Positions 39,134 through 49,328 of a stretch of 64,000 nt of DNA are shown piece after piece. The stretch is taken from positions 1 through 64,000 of the forward strand of contig CAMNUE010000009.1 of the NCBI GenBank assembly GCA_946560065.1, in the 5' to 3' direction. The position numbers were made by a program, and so were the translations under genes. This stretch comes from an uncultured bacterium (GTDB taxonomy: Bacteria > Bacillota_I > Bacilli_A > RF39 > UBA660). Position 1 is the stretch's first letter. Every line of letters starts with the position of its first letter. A model generated the notes under the pieces. It saw only the letters and a program-made list of their open reading frames with translations. It did no database searches and was not told the DNA's origin.

Positions 39134-40297
39134 TTAAAATAAATTACTATAATATTTCCAAGCGATTATTCTTAGGGCTGCTTGATTAATTGTTTCTTCT
39201 TTTAAAGTGCCATTTTCTATTGAACTTAAAACTTCTTTATACATTGAAATAAAGTCACTTGTTATTATCATGTCATTTCCAGCTTGAATTGCAAGGGTAG
39301 CTGCCTTGCCATCTTCAACATAACTCTTTACTGCATCCATGGCCAAGTCATCAGTCATGATGATTCCTGTGTGGTTTAGAGTAGTACGAAGTTCTTTTAT
39401 AACACTACTACTTAAAGACGCTGGATGTTCACTATCTAAAGCATTAATAATATTATGTGAAACTAAAACACTTGGTACTTTTGCTTCGATTCCTGCTTTA
39501 AATGGTAAAAAGTCATTATTTACGAAGCTTTCATAACTACGATTATCTATTGCTACTCCTGTATGTGTATCAACATTGTTTCCATAACCGGGGAAATGTT
39601 TTAGACAAGAGTTTATACCATTTTTATTAGCAAAGTCGACCATCTTTTTAATAAGTGTACTAGTTGTTTTGAAGTCAAAACCAAAACTTCTATTATAGAT
39701 GAAGTCATTAGGATTTGTTGTAACATCAGCGACTGGTGCTAGATTAAGATTAATTCCTAGTTCCTTTAAAAGAGTGGCTTTTTCTGTTTCTGTTTGTTCT
39801 AATAAGTCTAGTCCACCTTCTTCATAGTAAGCTTTTGGTGATTTGAAACGTTCATTTCTGAAAGATTCGAATCTACTTACTCTAGTTACAGTTCCACCTT
39901 CTTCATCTACTCCAATAATTAGAGGATATTTATTTAATTGTTGATCATCATCAATTTCTTTTTTCATACTTTCTTTAGTATGATTTTCAAAATCTTTTGC
40001 AAATAAAATATATCCTCCAGGATTAAAATTGCTAAGATATTCAACGTCATCTTTATTATATCTTACTAAAAATAATTGACCTACTTTTTCTTCTAAAGTC
40101 ATTGAAGATAATTTCCTGTTAGCTTTAGTATAGTACTTTTCAAAAATTCCACCTTTTAAGATATTAGTTTCTTCTTTTGTCTTTTTTTTATCTTCAACAT
40201 CTTTATCTAAGAGATTAACTCCATATTCTCTTTGAAAAAGTAACCCCCCACCTACTAAAACAATTATAATTATTAACGGTATTAATATCTTTTTCAT
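39134..40297 (-). CDS. GH3 beta-N-acetylhexosaminidase (NagZ-like), membrane anchored
   Basis: GVDEEGGTVTRV, CLKHFPGYGNNVDTHTG, IIMTDDLAMDAV. Confidence 0.9.
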   Translation of the reverse strand: MKKILIPLIIIIVLVGGGLLFQREYGVNLLDKDVEDKKKTKEETNILKGGIFEKYYTKANRKLSSMTLEEKVGQLFLVRYNKDDVEYLSNFNPGGYILFAKDFENHTKESMKKEIDDDQQLNKYPLIIGVDEEGGTVTRVSRFESFRNERFKSPKAYYEEGGLDLLEQTETEKATLLKELGINLNLAPVADVTTNPNDFIYNRSFGFDFKTTSTLIKKMVDFANKNGINSCLKHFPGYGNNVDTHTGVAIDNRSYESFVNNDFLPFKAGIEAKVPSVLVSHNIINALDSEHPASLSSSVIKELRTTLNHTGIIMTDDLAMDAVKSYVEDGKAATLAIQAGNDMIITSDFISMYKEVLSSIENGTLKEETINQAALRIIAWKYYSNLF

Positions 40298-40306
40298 AAT
40301 CTCTCC

Positions 40307-41155
40307 TTAGTTCATGATTTTTTTAAACTCATTAGGTGTCTGTGTTTCAAATAAAATTTCTTTTTTAATTTCAGGATAATACATTTTCAATCTGTTAGCA
40401 TGCAAATAGAGTCTTGATTCTTTGTCTCTTACATCACCATACTTCTTATCTCCGACTATTGGATGACGAAGCGTATTAAAGGCAACACGAATTTGGTTTT
40501 TACGACCTGTTTCGATATTAATACTTACCATGCTGTAGTTATCATTTTCTTTTATTACTTTGTAATTTGTAATGGCTTCTTTCCCTTCGGAATCGCGGGA
40601 TACATAGACTAAGTTTGTTCTTGTTTCTTTTAATCTTTGAACAATTCGATCACTTTCCTTGTTTAATTTACCATGAACCACAGCGACATATTCACGAATT
40701 GTGACATATTCATTCCAATTTTCTTGGAGTTTATTTTTAGTCTTCTCATCTTTTGCTAAAACAACTATTCCGCTAGTATCTTTATCTAGACGATGAACTA
40801 TAAAAACACGAGCATTGCGATTCTTACTAATAAGATAATCTCTTACAATATGATACAAAGTCTTCTCTTTTTCTTTGGCAGTAGCAATTGTAAGTAAGCC
40901 ACTTGGTTTATTTACAACAATTATATGCTCATCTTCAAAAAGAATATCAAACGGTAACGTTTTTTTATTTTTATTTTCTGTATCTATTACAATATTCATT
41001 CCTGGTATTACTCTATAATTATATTTTGTTGTTTTATTATTATTTACATAAATTGCTCCATGAGTTAAATATTGTTTAATACGTTTTTTAGGCATATCTA
41101 AATTATTATATAAGTAATCTAATAATTCTCCTTCTTTGGCTACTACTAATTTCAT
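40307..41155 (-). CDS. RluA-family pseudouridine synthase
   Basis: S4-like N-terminus; VHRLDKDTSGIVVLAKD; start MKLVVAKEGE. Confidence 0.92.
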   Translation of the reverse strand: MKLVVAKEGELLDYLYNNLDMPKKRIKQYLTHGAIYVNNNKTTKYNYRVIPGMNIVIDTENKNKKTLPFDILFEDEHIIVVNKPSGLLTIATAKEKEKTLYHIVRDYLISKNRNARVFIVHRLDKDTSGIVVLAKDEKTKNKLQENWNEYVTIREYVAVVHGKLNKESDRIVQRLKETRTNLVYVSRDSEGKEAITNYKVIKENDNYSMVSINIETGRKNQIRVAFNTLRHPIVGDKKYGDVRDKESRLYLHANRLKMYYPEIKKEILFETQTPNEFKKIMN

Positions 41156-41257
41156 CCTACCACTCCTCACATATAGATTATATACCAAAAAGAAATATAA
41201 AACAAACGAAAAGCTTAAGAATAATTAGTTCTTAAACTTTAATTTATTTGTTATGTT

Positions 41258-41953
41258 TTAAATTTTTTTCAAAACCTTTTCTACTCCTTTAGAGTCATTA
41301 CTACTGGTTTTTTTAGATGCCATTTTTTTTAAGATAGTTGGAGCATTTCTCACAACGTAGTTGTCTTTGATTTTTTTTATTAGTGGTAAGTCTGCTTCAT
41401 TAGCTCCAATTACGGTAATCTCTTTTAAAGTTATTTTATTATTTGTTGCTATTTTTTCTACTGCTAGAAAGTTATCAACTGCTTTAGATGTTATTTCTAA
41501 ATATCTTTTCTTATTATAAGTAAAAGTTGAGGTATTAATATCTAAGCCTTCTAATGGTGATAAGTCTATTTTTCTAGAATATTCTATTTCTATTTTATAG
41601 GTATCTTCTAGTGGTATTGTATAGTACATTTTATTTTCTGTAAAAAAATGTATCTTTTTATCTTTATAAGACTTAATTACTTTTTTAATGACTGTTTGAG
41701 ATAATTTCTTTTTTTGGAGACACTTTTCTTTCTTTACATCGTATATGTAAGCTCCATTAAGTGCTATTATGTAGTCTAGGAATGGAAAGTCACGGTTATA
41801 TGAAAGTACATCTGTATATGGTTTATTTGTACAAACTGCAAAAATACTCCCTGCTTTACGTATCCTTTCTATTTCTAACATTGTTGATAGTGGAATTGCC
41901 TCTTCACTATCAATCAATGCATTATAAAAGCTACTTACAATCAATTTTTTCAT
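41258..41953 (-). CDS. Cof-like HAD-fold protein lacking canonical catalytic motifs
   Basis: Overall Cof layout (EIERIRKAGSIFAVCTNKPYTDV, IIALNGAYIYD) but motif I reads SSFYNALID. Confidence 0.65.
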   Translation of the reverse strand: MKKLIVSSFYNALIDSEEAIPLSTMLEIERIRKAGSIFAVCTNKPYTDVLSYNRDFPFLDYIIALNGAYIYDVKKEKCLQKKKLSQTVIKKVIKSYKDKKIHFFTENKMYYTIPLEDTYKIEIEYSRKIDLSPLEGLDINTSTFTYNKKRYLEITSKAVDNFLAVEKIATNNKITLKEITVIGANEADLPLIKKIKDNYVVRNAPTILKKMASKKTSSNDSKGVEKVLKKI

Positions 41954-42554
41954 TTTTATTCCCCCTAACCTTATTATATAGTGAAATTATTACGATAAGG
42001 ATACTAGCTGCTAAAAGATAACCTGCTAAAACATCACTTGGATAATGAACTCCAACATAAATTCTACTTAAGCCAATTGAAAATATTAGTAGTAATAAGA
42101 TGATTATTAAAGTTACTTTTAGTTTTATATTTTTAATATTTTTGATAACTAAATAAATTAATAGACCATAGACACAAACTGATATCATAGAATGACCACT
42201 TGGAAAGGAATATCCTCCTTGAGTTATTAGTCTTAAATGACTTGGTCTTGGTCTTCTAACAATATTTTTTATGATAGTATTAACTACTACGGATGAGATT
42301 GTGCTAATTCCTAGAATAATTCCATCTTCTTTTTTTAATGTTAAAAGAAGAATGATTACTAATACTAAGATTGAAATAGTGTTAGCAAATTTAGTAATAT
42401 TTATAAAGTACAAATCTAGATATTTAGAACGTAAAGAAAAAAGAAAATTATATATTGAATCATCAAATGTCTTTATATTGTTTGTTACCACTAAAAAAGT
42501 TAGAACTATAAAACCTATTAGTAAAACGCTTAAAACAATAAATCTTTTTTTCAT
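41931..42554 (-). CDS. PAP2-family phosphatase
   Basis: KNIVRRPRP, YSFPSGHSM, SRIYVGVHYPSDVLAG. Confidence 0.92.
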   Translation of the reverse strand: MKKRFIVLSVLLIGFIVLTFLVVTNNIKTFDDSIYNFLFSLRSKYLDLYFINITKFANTISILVLVIILLLTLKKEDGIILGISTISSVVVNTIIKNIVRRPRPSHLRLITQGGYSFPSGHSMISVCVYGLLIYLVIKNIKNIKLKVTLIIILLLLIFSIGLSRIYVGVHYPSDVLAGYLLAASILIVIISLYNKVRGNKNEKIDCK

Positions 42555-42561
42555 ATTTCAC

Positions 42562-43755
42562 CTATTTATTAAGAGATAATCTTACTTCCTTTTTATAAAT
42601 TTCTACACCTGGTTGATTAAATGGATTAATTCCAAATAATAATCCACTAAAGGCTGCTGTTAATTGAAAGAAATAAATTAGAGTTCCAACATTTTCTAAA
42701 CTTAGTTCATCCATTTCTATTTCTAGACATGGCACATTTCCACTGAAATGCGCGCGCATAACAGAATCCTCTACAAGATTGTTAATGATATTTAAGTTAG
42801 TTCCATTATAGTCAATAAAGTTATCAGAATTAGTCACTTTAATGAAAGTCTCAAAAATAATTTTTGTTCCATCTTGAATAAATTGTCCTAAAGAATGAAG
42901 ATCTCTTGTGTGGACTGTAGAGGTTGGATAAATTCCTAAACCATTTTTTCCTTCTGTTTCACCGAATAACTGTTTTAACCATTCAGTGAAGTAAGTCATA
43001 TTTTCTTCATAGACACAAAAGTTTTCTATTAATTTACCTTTTCTATATAAAATATTTCTGATTGATGCATATTCATAGGCAATATCGATTAGTTTCTTAC
43101 CGTCATAATATCCATCTATAATTCTATCTATATCGTAATTTATGGCTAGTGGTAGTAAATGGGCTGGCGTTATAAATGAATATCTTCCGCCAATATCATT
43201 TGGTATTTCAAAAGATTTATAATTCATATTAGTTGCTTCTTCTCTTAAAGCTCCATTTGTTTTATCTGTTGTGATAATAATACGCTTAGTTTGTTCTTCT
43301 TCTGAATATTTTCTTTTTAAAACATCTTTTAGTATCTTATAAGTAATAGTTGTTTCTAGTGTTGTTCCACTCTTACTAATTACATTTATACAGTAGTTTT
43401 TATTTTTTAAGTAATTAACTAATTCATCAAGATACTTGCTAGATAATGTTGTTCCTGCATAGATTATTTCAAAGTTTTTATCATTAAAATAAGATTGGAA
43501 CATTTTCTCAAAAGCATAACTTCCAAGAAATGATCCACCTATTCCAATAACTACTAAACAATTGAAGTTTTTCTTTATATAATTTGCTGTTGATTTAATA
43601 TCAGCAATTAATTCTTTATCTATAGGGTTAGTCCATCCTGTCATTTCACAATTAGATAGTTTTTTTATGTAATTTTCTTTTTCTTCAGAATATTTTCTTA
43701 GTTCTTCTTTTGAGATAAAAGAATCAACATATGTTTTAAAATCGAACTTTAGCAT
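42562..43755 (-). CDS. pgi: glucose-6-phosphate isomerase
   Basis: VVIGIGGSFLGSYAF, VISKSGTTLETT, GGRYSFITPAHLLPL, NPFNQPGVEIYKK. Confidence 0.95.
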   Translation of the reverse strand: MLKFDFKTYVDSFISKEELRKYSEEKENYIKKLSNCEMTGWTNPIDKELIADIKSTANYIKKNFNCLVVIGIGGSFLGSYAFEKMFQSYFNDKNFEIIYAGTTLSSKYLDELVNYLKNKNYCINVISKSGTTLETTITYKILKDVLKRKYSEEEQTKRIIITTDKTNGALREEATNMNYKSFEIPNDIGGRYSFITPAHLLPLAINYDIDRIIDGYYDGKKLIDIAYEYASIRNILYRKGKLIENFCVYEENMTYFTEWLKQLFGETEGKNGLGIYPTSTVHTRDLHSLGQFIQDGTKIIFETFIKVTNSDNFIDYNGTNLNIINNLVEDSVMRAHFSGNVPCLEIEMDELSLENVGTLIYFFQLTAAFSGLLFGINPFNQPGVEIYKKEVRLSLNK

Positions 43756-43965
43756 ATAATTTCTCCTTCTTTACAAATGTGGAGGTTTGTATTCTATTTA
43801 TAGCGATATTGTAATCATTAACTACAGTATAACATCTTTTTCTATAAAGAAGAATAAAAGAATAAAATAAATTTCAAAATATTCTTCTCTAAAAAAATTC
43901 TTGATATAAAAATAGTTCAAATATATTTCTTATATTTTGAACTTATTTATTTAATATTATGTATT

Positions 43966-44742
43966 TTAGTGATATTTTCTTGATGACTCTAAATTTTCGA
44001 TATCAAGTTTTATTTTATGAAGTTTTTTTGCTAACTCATTCTTGTAAGTCATAAAATTTATGTCTTCTTCTAGTTTTTGATTTATTACTTTTTTAGGAAG
44101 ATTATATTTATAGAATATGTTTGTGTAGTAAACAAAATAATCTTGAATATCTAAAAGAACTTCTTTTGGTACTATTTCTTCTAGTTTTCTAGCACTACGT
44201 GAAAAGTAGGCTGTTAAAAGTTTTGCAAAGTCTGCTTTAATTGTAAGATTTCTCATAAATTGCGTGTCCTCTTTACTACAATAACCTGGCTGTTTGTTAT
44301 AATAACTTTCTAATTTTTTTCCGCCTACTCTCATTGCAATCAGATATGTAAGATATTCTGTAAAGAATTCATCAAAACCAAAGTATTCTTCATTAAGAGA
44401 ATCATCTTTTCCGAAGGTCATAAAGTGTAGGGTTTCATGGATTGTTGTGATTATTTGTTCTTCGCCTGGTAATCTTTCTTGTAATTGATTATACATACTT
44501 ACATAGATTGTTTTTTTATCTTCATCATATTCTGGAAATTCTCCATTACGACATTCCATAGTAAGTTCTTTTATTCTATCATTTAAATTATTGTAGTCGT
44601 AGTCAACATTTTTATTAAATAGTAAATTACAAGTATTATTTAAAATTATATGAGTCATTTTCTTATATAAATCTGAAATGTTCTGACTTTCAAAATTTCT
44701 GAATTTTATATTATTTATAGTTTGAGCATCAAGAATCTTCAT
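43966..44742 (-). CDS. putative zincin-like protein (HExxH)
   Basis: IITTIHETLHFMTFG followed by FDEFFTEYLTYL. Confidence 0.5.
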   Translation of the reverse strand: MKILDAQTINNIKFRNFESQNISDLYKKMTHIILNNTCNLLFNKNVDYDYNNLNDRIKELTMECRNGEFPEYDEDKKTIYVSMYNQLQERLPGEEQIITTIHETLHFMTFGKDDSLNEEYFGFDEFFTEYLTYLIAMRVGGKKLESYYNKQPGYCSKEDTQFMRNLTIKADFAKLLTAYFSRSARKLEEIVPKEVLLDIQDYFVYYTNIFYKYNLPKKVINQKLEEDINFMTYKNELAKKLHKIKLDIENLESSRKYH

Positions 44743-44812
44743 CGTTATCCTCCATTTTGTTTATTATAGCAAGTTTTTAGAAAAATAAAAAGGAGTCAGC
44801 TACTCCAATTTA

Positions 44813-45292
44813 TTATTCACTTTTTTCTCTCTTATTATTTCCTTCATAGATAATGGCTTCATAAAGTAGATCTACTAGGTGATTACTTGGTTCTAGACTG
44901 TATTTTTTTCTAAGTCTATCAAAGACATCTAAACCATATTCCATATCTAAATAGTTGAATACTAATTCTTTTTGATTTTTTAAATCTTTTAAATAGTCTA
45001 ATGTATATGATTCTTCAATTATTAATAATGGAAGATTTTTTGCCCATTTTTTAAATTTTTCTATTATAAAATACTGATTATCCACATAAGTAAAAGCTTT
45101 TTTGTCATATTTTATTAAATCTCTTAAATCGGCATTTTCTATTAATTTGTCATCTACTCGGTAATCAAATCGTTCTACTAATTTTATTCCATTTAGTTTT
45201 AAAGCGCTAAGTTGAGCAATAAAACCTTTATCCGCTTGACTATTAGTTGGAATTATTTCAACAATAATGTAGTCATCTTTTTGTAAATTCAT
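44813..45292 (-). CDS. hypothetical, remotely DEDD-exonuclease-like
   Basis: Layout ALKLNGIKLVERFDYRVDD...KFKKWAKNLPLLIIEESYTLDYL...NHLVDLLYEAI resembles DnaQ-like folds; DxE motif absent. Confidence 0.4.
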   Translation of the reverse strand: MNLQKDDYIIVEIIPTNSQADKGFIAQLSALKLNGIKLVERFDYRVDDKLIENADLRDLIKYDKKAFTYVDNQYFIIEKFKKWAKNLPLLIIEESYTLDYLKDLKNQKELVFNYLDMEYGLDVFDRLRKKYSLEPSNHLVDLLYEAIIYEGNNKREKSE

Positions 45293-45377
45293 AGTATCAT
45301 CTCCGCAAAGGTATTATAACAAAAATTATGATTTGTTGCAAAAAGAAAGCAATAGCTAGGTATTGCCTTCTTTCTTA

Positions 45378-46106
45378 TTAATTATTAGCGTCACTTTTTC
45401 TTACTGTTCCAGTATAATATGCATTTGCTTCTTTAACATAGAATGATACAGAAATGTTACCTTCTGTTCCATAAAGAAGAATTGTGTCATCATAATTTTC
45501 CTGTAATTTTATTCCTTCAGGAACATCATCCTTTATCATCTTTACCATTTTCTTTATGGCATTATATATTTCTTTATCTGAAATGTTTTCTTTTGATTTA
45601 AATTCATCTTGAGTTAAGATTTTTTTATCTTTTTTATCATAAATATATACTTCTTCTTGAAGAGGTTCCATTGTATCTTCACATAGGTCATAAATTATAC
45701 GTCCTACAGAAATACTTAAGTATTTTTTATTTTCATAATTAGTATAATTAGAAACAACTCTTTTACTGTGATTATACATATTTTTTACTTTAGAACAACT
45801 TTCAGAATTGGTATTAGACTTTTTTACCATTTGATAATATTTTTCTGTATCATTGTTTATTTTATCAATCTTTTCTTTTAAAACATCATAGTTTTTATTA
45901 AGTACCAATTTATCATAATTATCGATGTTCCAAATGTCACAATCCTCTTCTGATTTACAATTTTCTATAGACTTTCTATCACTTTCTGAGTAGTCAAAAA
46001 AGTCATTATTAGAAGTTTTTTTGTTTAGAACTAATACTAATATGATTGCGATAATTATTAGTATTATAGATATTGTAACTATTATGATTTTATTCTTTGA
46101 CTTCAT
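45378..46106 (-). CDS. membrane-anchored hypothetical protein
   Basis: N-terminal TM then soluble domain; immediately downstream of the large prepilin-like gene. Confidence 0.65.
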   Translation of the reverse strand: MKSKNKIIIVTISIILIIIAIILVLVLNKKTSNNDFFDYSESDRKSIENCKSEEDCDIWNIDNYDKLVLNKNYDVLKEKIDKINNDTEKYYQMVKKSNTNSESCSKVKNMYNHSKRVVSNYTNYENKKYLSISVGRIIYDLCEDTMEPLQEEVYIYDKKDKKILTQDEFKSKENISDKEIYNAIKKMVKMIKDDVPEGIKLQENYDDTILLYGTEGNISVSFYVKEANAYYTGTVRKSDANN

Positions 46107-46131
46107 ATATTCTCCTCAATAATTTTAGATT

Positions 46132-49100
46132 CTATCCTGGGCAAGTTTTATATGGACAGACTGAATTAGATCCTCCAACACAGTTTTTATAAATCCAAAC
46201 TCTGTTATTGGCTGGATAATATCTGTATTTGTTTGCGACAGATCCTGGAACAACCTCATACATGCTATCTGTTTCACCAATAATATATAAAATATCATTG
46301 GCTCCTCCTAAATGGTGCTGGACATATCCTGCTTCTAGGTTATGAGCGGCTGATGTATATATTTTAGTGTTGCCTTCACGACAAGCTGTTTTCCATTCAC
46401 ATCCTGTTGGGTTTTCAGCACTACAACATGAGCCTGTAGTATAACTTCCTATTCTTTCTATTGTCGTCCTACCAACATTATCAGTAACTTTTACGAAGCC
46501 ATTGTATGTTTTACCACAGTTACTTGGTCCTGTCTTACTTGTACTCCAATGACTATTACCAGCTCCTGGATTAGAGCTTCCTTCTTTAAACATGTAACGA
46601 AGATTCTTTACACCGCTACCAACGTCATCTCCTGTGGCAGAAACTTTTCTAGCTCTAGAATTCATGCTTTTACTTGCAACTGTTGGTGGAGTCTTATCTA
46701 CTTTAACTTCAATAGTTTTAGCTGTACATGTTCTAGTATTTCCAGCTTTATCTTTCGCAACGAATGTTTTAACTCTTACTGTATTTTTTGTACTAGACCA
46801 TTCTTTTTGGTAACCACCAGCACCTGGTTCTTCATTACTTGTTGTTGGGGAACTTGCACATTTACTTCCATTTCTTTCATCTTTACATTTATAGGAAACA
46901 GTCTTATTATCTTTTGTCCATGTGGTATTTTCACTTACACTGCAAGTTGGTTTTGTATAATCAAGCCTTACTTTTTGATTAGCCTCACATATGGCGGTAT
47001 TTCCGGCTTTATCCATGACTGTTCCAATTCCTCCAGTTGGTCCTGGGCCAACTCCATCTTTTATAATATTGGCGCTTTCAGTATTTGATGTTGAACCAAA
47101 TTCATGTGAAATTGTTGCTGTATCTTCTGTACAACCGCTTGCCTCAAACCCAGTACCTGGTGATTGATCTTTACAAGTACCAACTATTTTAATAGTACTA
47201 CCTATTCCTTTCCAACTATTCTCATTGTTTCCACCTGATGTGGTGCATGTTGGTTTTATAGTATCAATTTTTAAGGTAGCAGAATTAGAATCTGGAGTAC
47301 AGTTTCCTGCCCTATCACATGATTTAGAGATTATTGTATTAACTCCTTCAACGTTTAAATTTCCCATGCCTTCAGGGCTTACTTCAAATGTAGTAGATTT
47401 AACTGTGTGTGTTTGATTTTTGTTATTTTTGAATGTTGTTTGGAAATAGTCAAATCCAGATAATTCTATATTCTTTTCATTTAGATTATCTCTTGATAGT
47501 GTTGAACTATATGTTCCTCGCAAATAACTATTTGACCAAGTTCCTAATTCATATGCTCCTCCTGATTTTTTTTGAATTGCTAAGTCTGGAGCCTTTGGTG
47601 TTGGTGTTGGTGGAGCAACTTTATCTAAATTAGCCCTTATTTTTATTTCAGTAACATTTCCAGCTTTATCAAAAACATTTAAGACTCCGTATCTATAACC
47701 GTCATATTTAAATCTTATGTATATTGTTTCTTCTTTACCATTTAATGCTTTATCTAAGAATACATTTTCTTGTAAAACGCTTTCATCTGTACTACCATTT
47801 TGTACATTAGTGTCACCACTTCCTGTGAGACTATTATTTGTTTTCCAAGTGTAGCCCGCTAGGTTAAGGTTATCACTCATTTTTACACTATAAACTACGC
47901 CATCTGGATAATCATTTTTATTGAACCAGTTATTTGTAGTATTATTGTATTCATTACTATTTATGAAGTATTTTTCTTCTTCTTTAGTATTTGCAATTAA
48001 TTTTTTACTTAAAATATTTGTATTATTTGCTGGAGTTCCATTAGCATTACTTTTGTATGCTTTTATTTCTACCGTTGGTGAGTCCCAATCGACATTAACT
48101 CGAACTTTACAGCAACCTGCACTTCCATGCTCGCATGTAGTAATATTTTTATTTTTGGCATTATCTTCTATCGTAATCCAAGAATATTCAGCAGCTCTTT
48201 CTTTACTATTTGGCCATGACTTTGAGTAATATGACCTTACACATTCACTTTGACTTTTACCGCTATCATTACATGTTGTGGAAATAGTACGATATGTTCC
48301 TTCCTCAGTAATCCAATCCCCTTCTTTTGCTTCTTCTCGAATATTTTCACAAATTGGAGGAACAGTATCTTTATAAGTTGCTGAGGTATCATCAGATTCA
48401 ACTATACTTGTAATTTCTCCACCTGCTACGTTTCTAACAGAGAATTTTATATTAAATTTAGTATCTTTAGTAACATCAATATATTTTTTTAATAATTCTT
48501 CTATTTGAATGTTTTCTCTTGAATTTCCACTAAGTGTTCCTGAGTTAAAGACTTCTCTTAAATCACTATCATCTTGTGTTTTTACAGAGATTGAATAACT
48601 ATATCCATCTATTGCTAGTGGTGTTCCATCATTATTATTACCACCGTTTAACTCGATGATTACTCTTGCTATACCAACGTTTGTTAGAGCATCTGTTGTT
48701 TCATTTCCTTTAGAATCTGTAAATTTAACTGTTCCACTTGGTTTTGGAACGGTTTCTTCTGCTGGTGCTTCTTCATTTCCACAATAAAGGTATGTTGTAT
48801 ATGTATAGCCTGTTGTTGAATATTTATAAATTCTAACATAAGAGTTTTCCATACAGCTTTCACCTTTAGAATTTTCAATATCTGAAGTTATAAAATTTGT
48901 GCTACGCAATTTTTTTAACGAGATTCTTTCAACTTGACCGATTGTGTGAGGTCTTTCCCCCTTATTTGCTTGTAGATAACTTTCAACTGCCATAGAGACA
49001 TTCTTCTCATTTTGATTGTTTTTTTCTTCTTTTGATTTAGAGATTAAATTAGAAATACCTGCTATAGCCATTGTAGAAATTACTCCTAAAATTACTATCA

Positions 49101-49164
49101 CGCATAATAATTCTACTAGGGTAAAACCTTTTTTTATTTGTTTATTTGTTCTAGCTTTTTTCAT
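46132..49164 (-). CDS. very large prepilin-like (type IV N-methylation) surface protein with Ig-like/Cys-rich repeats
   Basis: KKGFTLVELLCVIVILGVISTMAIAGISNLIS N-terminus; repeated VDKTPPT / DKAGNT segments; 1010 aa. Confidence 0.85.
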   Translation of the reverse strand: MKKARTNKQIKKGFTLVELLCVIVILGVISTMAIAGISNLISKSKEEKNNQNEKNVSMAVESYLQANKGERPHTIGQVERISLKKLRSTNFITSDIENSKGESCMENSYVRIYKYSTTGYTYTTYLYCGNEEAPAEETVPKPSGTVKFTDSKGNETTDALTNVGIARVIIELNGGNNNDGTPLAIDGYSYSISVKTQDDSDLREVFNSGTLSGNSRENIQIEELLKKYIDVTKDTKFNIKFSVRNVAGGEITSIVESDDTSATYKDTVPPICENIREEAKEGDWITEEGTYRTISTTCNDSGKSQSECVRSYYSKSWPNSKERAAEYSWITIEDNAKNKNITTCEHGSAGCCKVRVNVDWDSPTVEIKAYKSNANGTPANNTNILSKKLIANTKEEEKYFINSNEYNNTTNNWFNKNDYPDGVVYSVKMSDNLNLAGYTWKTNNSLTGSGDTNVQNGSTDESVLQENVFLDKALNGKEETIYIRFKYDGYRYGVLNVFDKAGNVTEIKIRANLDKVAPPTPTPKAPDLAIQKKSGGAYELGTWSNSYLRGTYSSTLSRDNLNEKNIELSGFDYFQTTFKNNKNQTHTVKSTTFEVSPEGMGNLNVEGVNTIISKSCDRAGNCTPDSNSATLKIDTIKPTCTTSGGNNENSWKGIGSTIKIVGTCKDQSPGTGFEASGCTEDTATISHEFGSTSNTESANIIKDGVGPGPTGGIGTVMDKAGNTAICEANQKVRLDYTKPTCSVSENTTWTKDNKTVSYKCKDERNGSKCASSPTTSNEEPGAGGYQKEWSSTKNTVRVKTFVAKDKAGNTRTCTAKTIEVKVDKTPPTVASKSMNSRARKVSATGDDVGSGVKNLRYMFKEGSSNPGAGNSHWSTSKTGPSNCGKTYNGFVKVTDNVGRTTIERIGSYTTGSCCSAENPTGCEWKTACREGNTKIYTSAAHNLEAGYVQHHLGGANDILYIIGETDSMYEVVPGSVANKYRYYPANNRVWIYKNCVGGSNSVCPYKTCPG

Positions 49165-49239
49165 CTATTTCACACCACTCTTTATCTTCATTCTATAATA
49201 TATTTTACATTACAAATAAAAATAAAACAATATATAAAA

Positions 49240-49284
49240 AAAAAAATAAAACCTCAGCTTTTTTATGTTGAACTGAGGTTCTAT
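49240..49284 (-). terminator. terminator after glucan synthase gene
   Basis: AGAACCTCAGTTCAACATAAAAAAGCTGAGGTTTTATTTTTT. Confidence 0.75.
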
Positions 49285-49328
49285 TTCTTATTTAAGTATC
49301 TTTTCTTGAGAAAAAGTCAGTTAAACCA

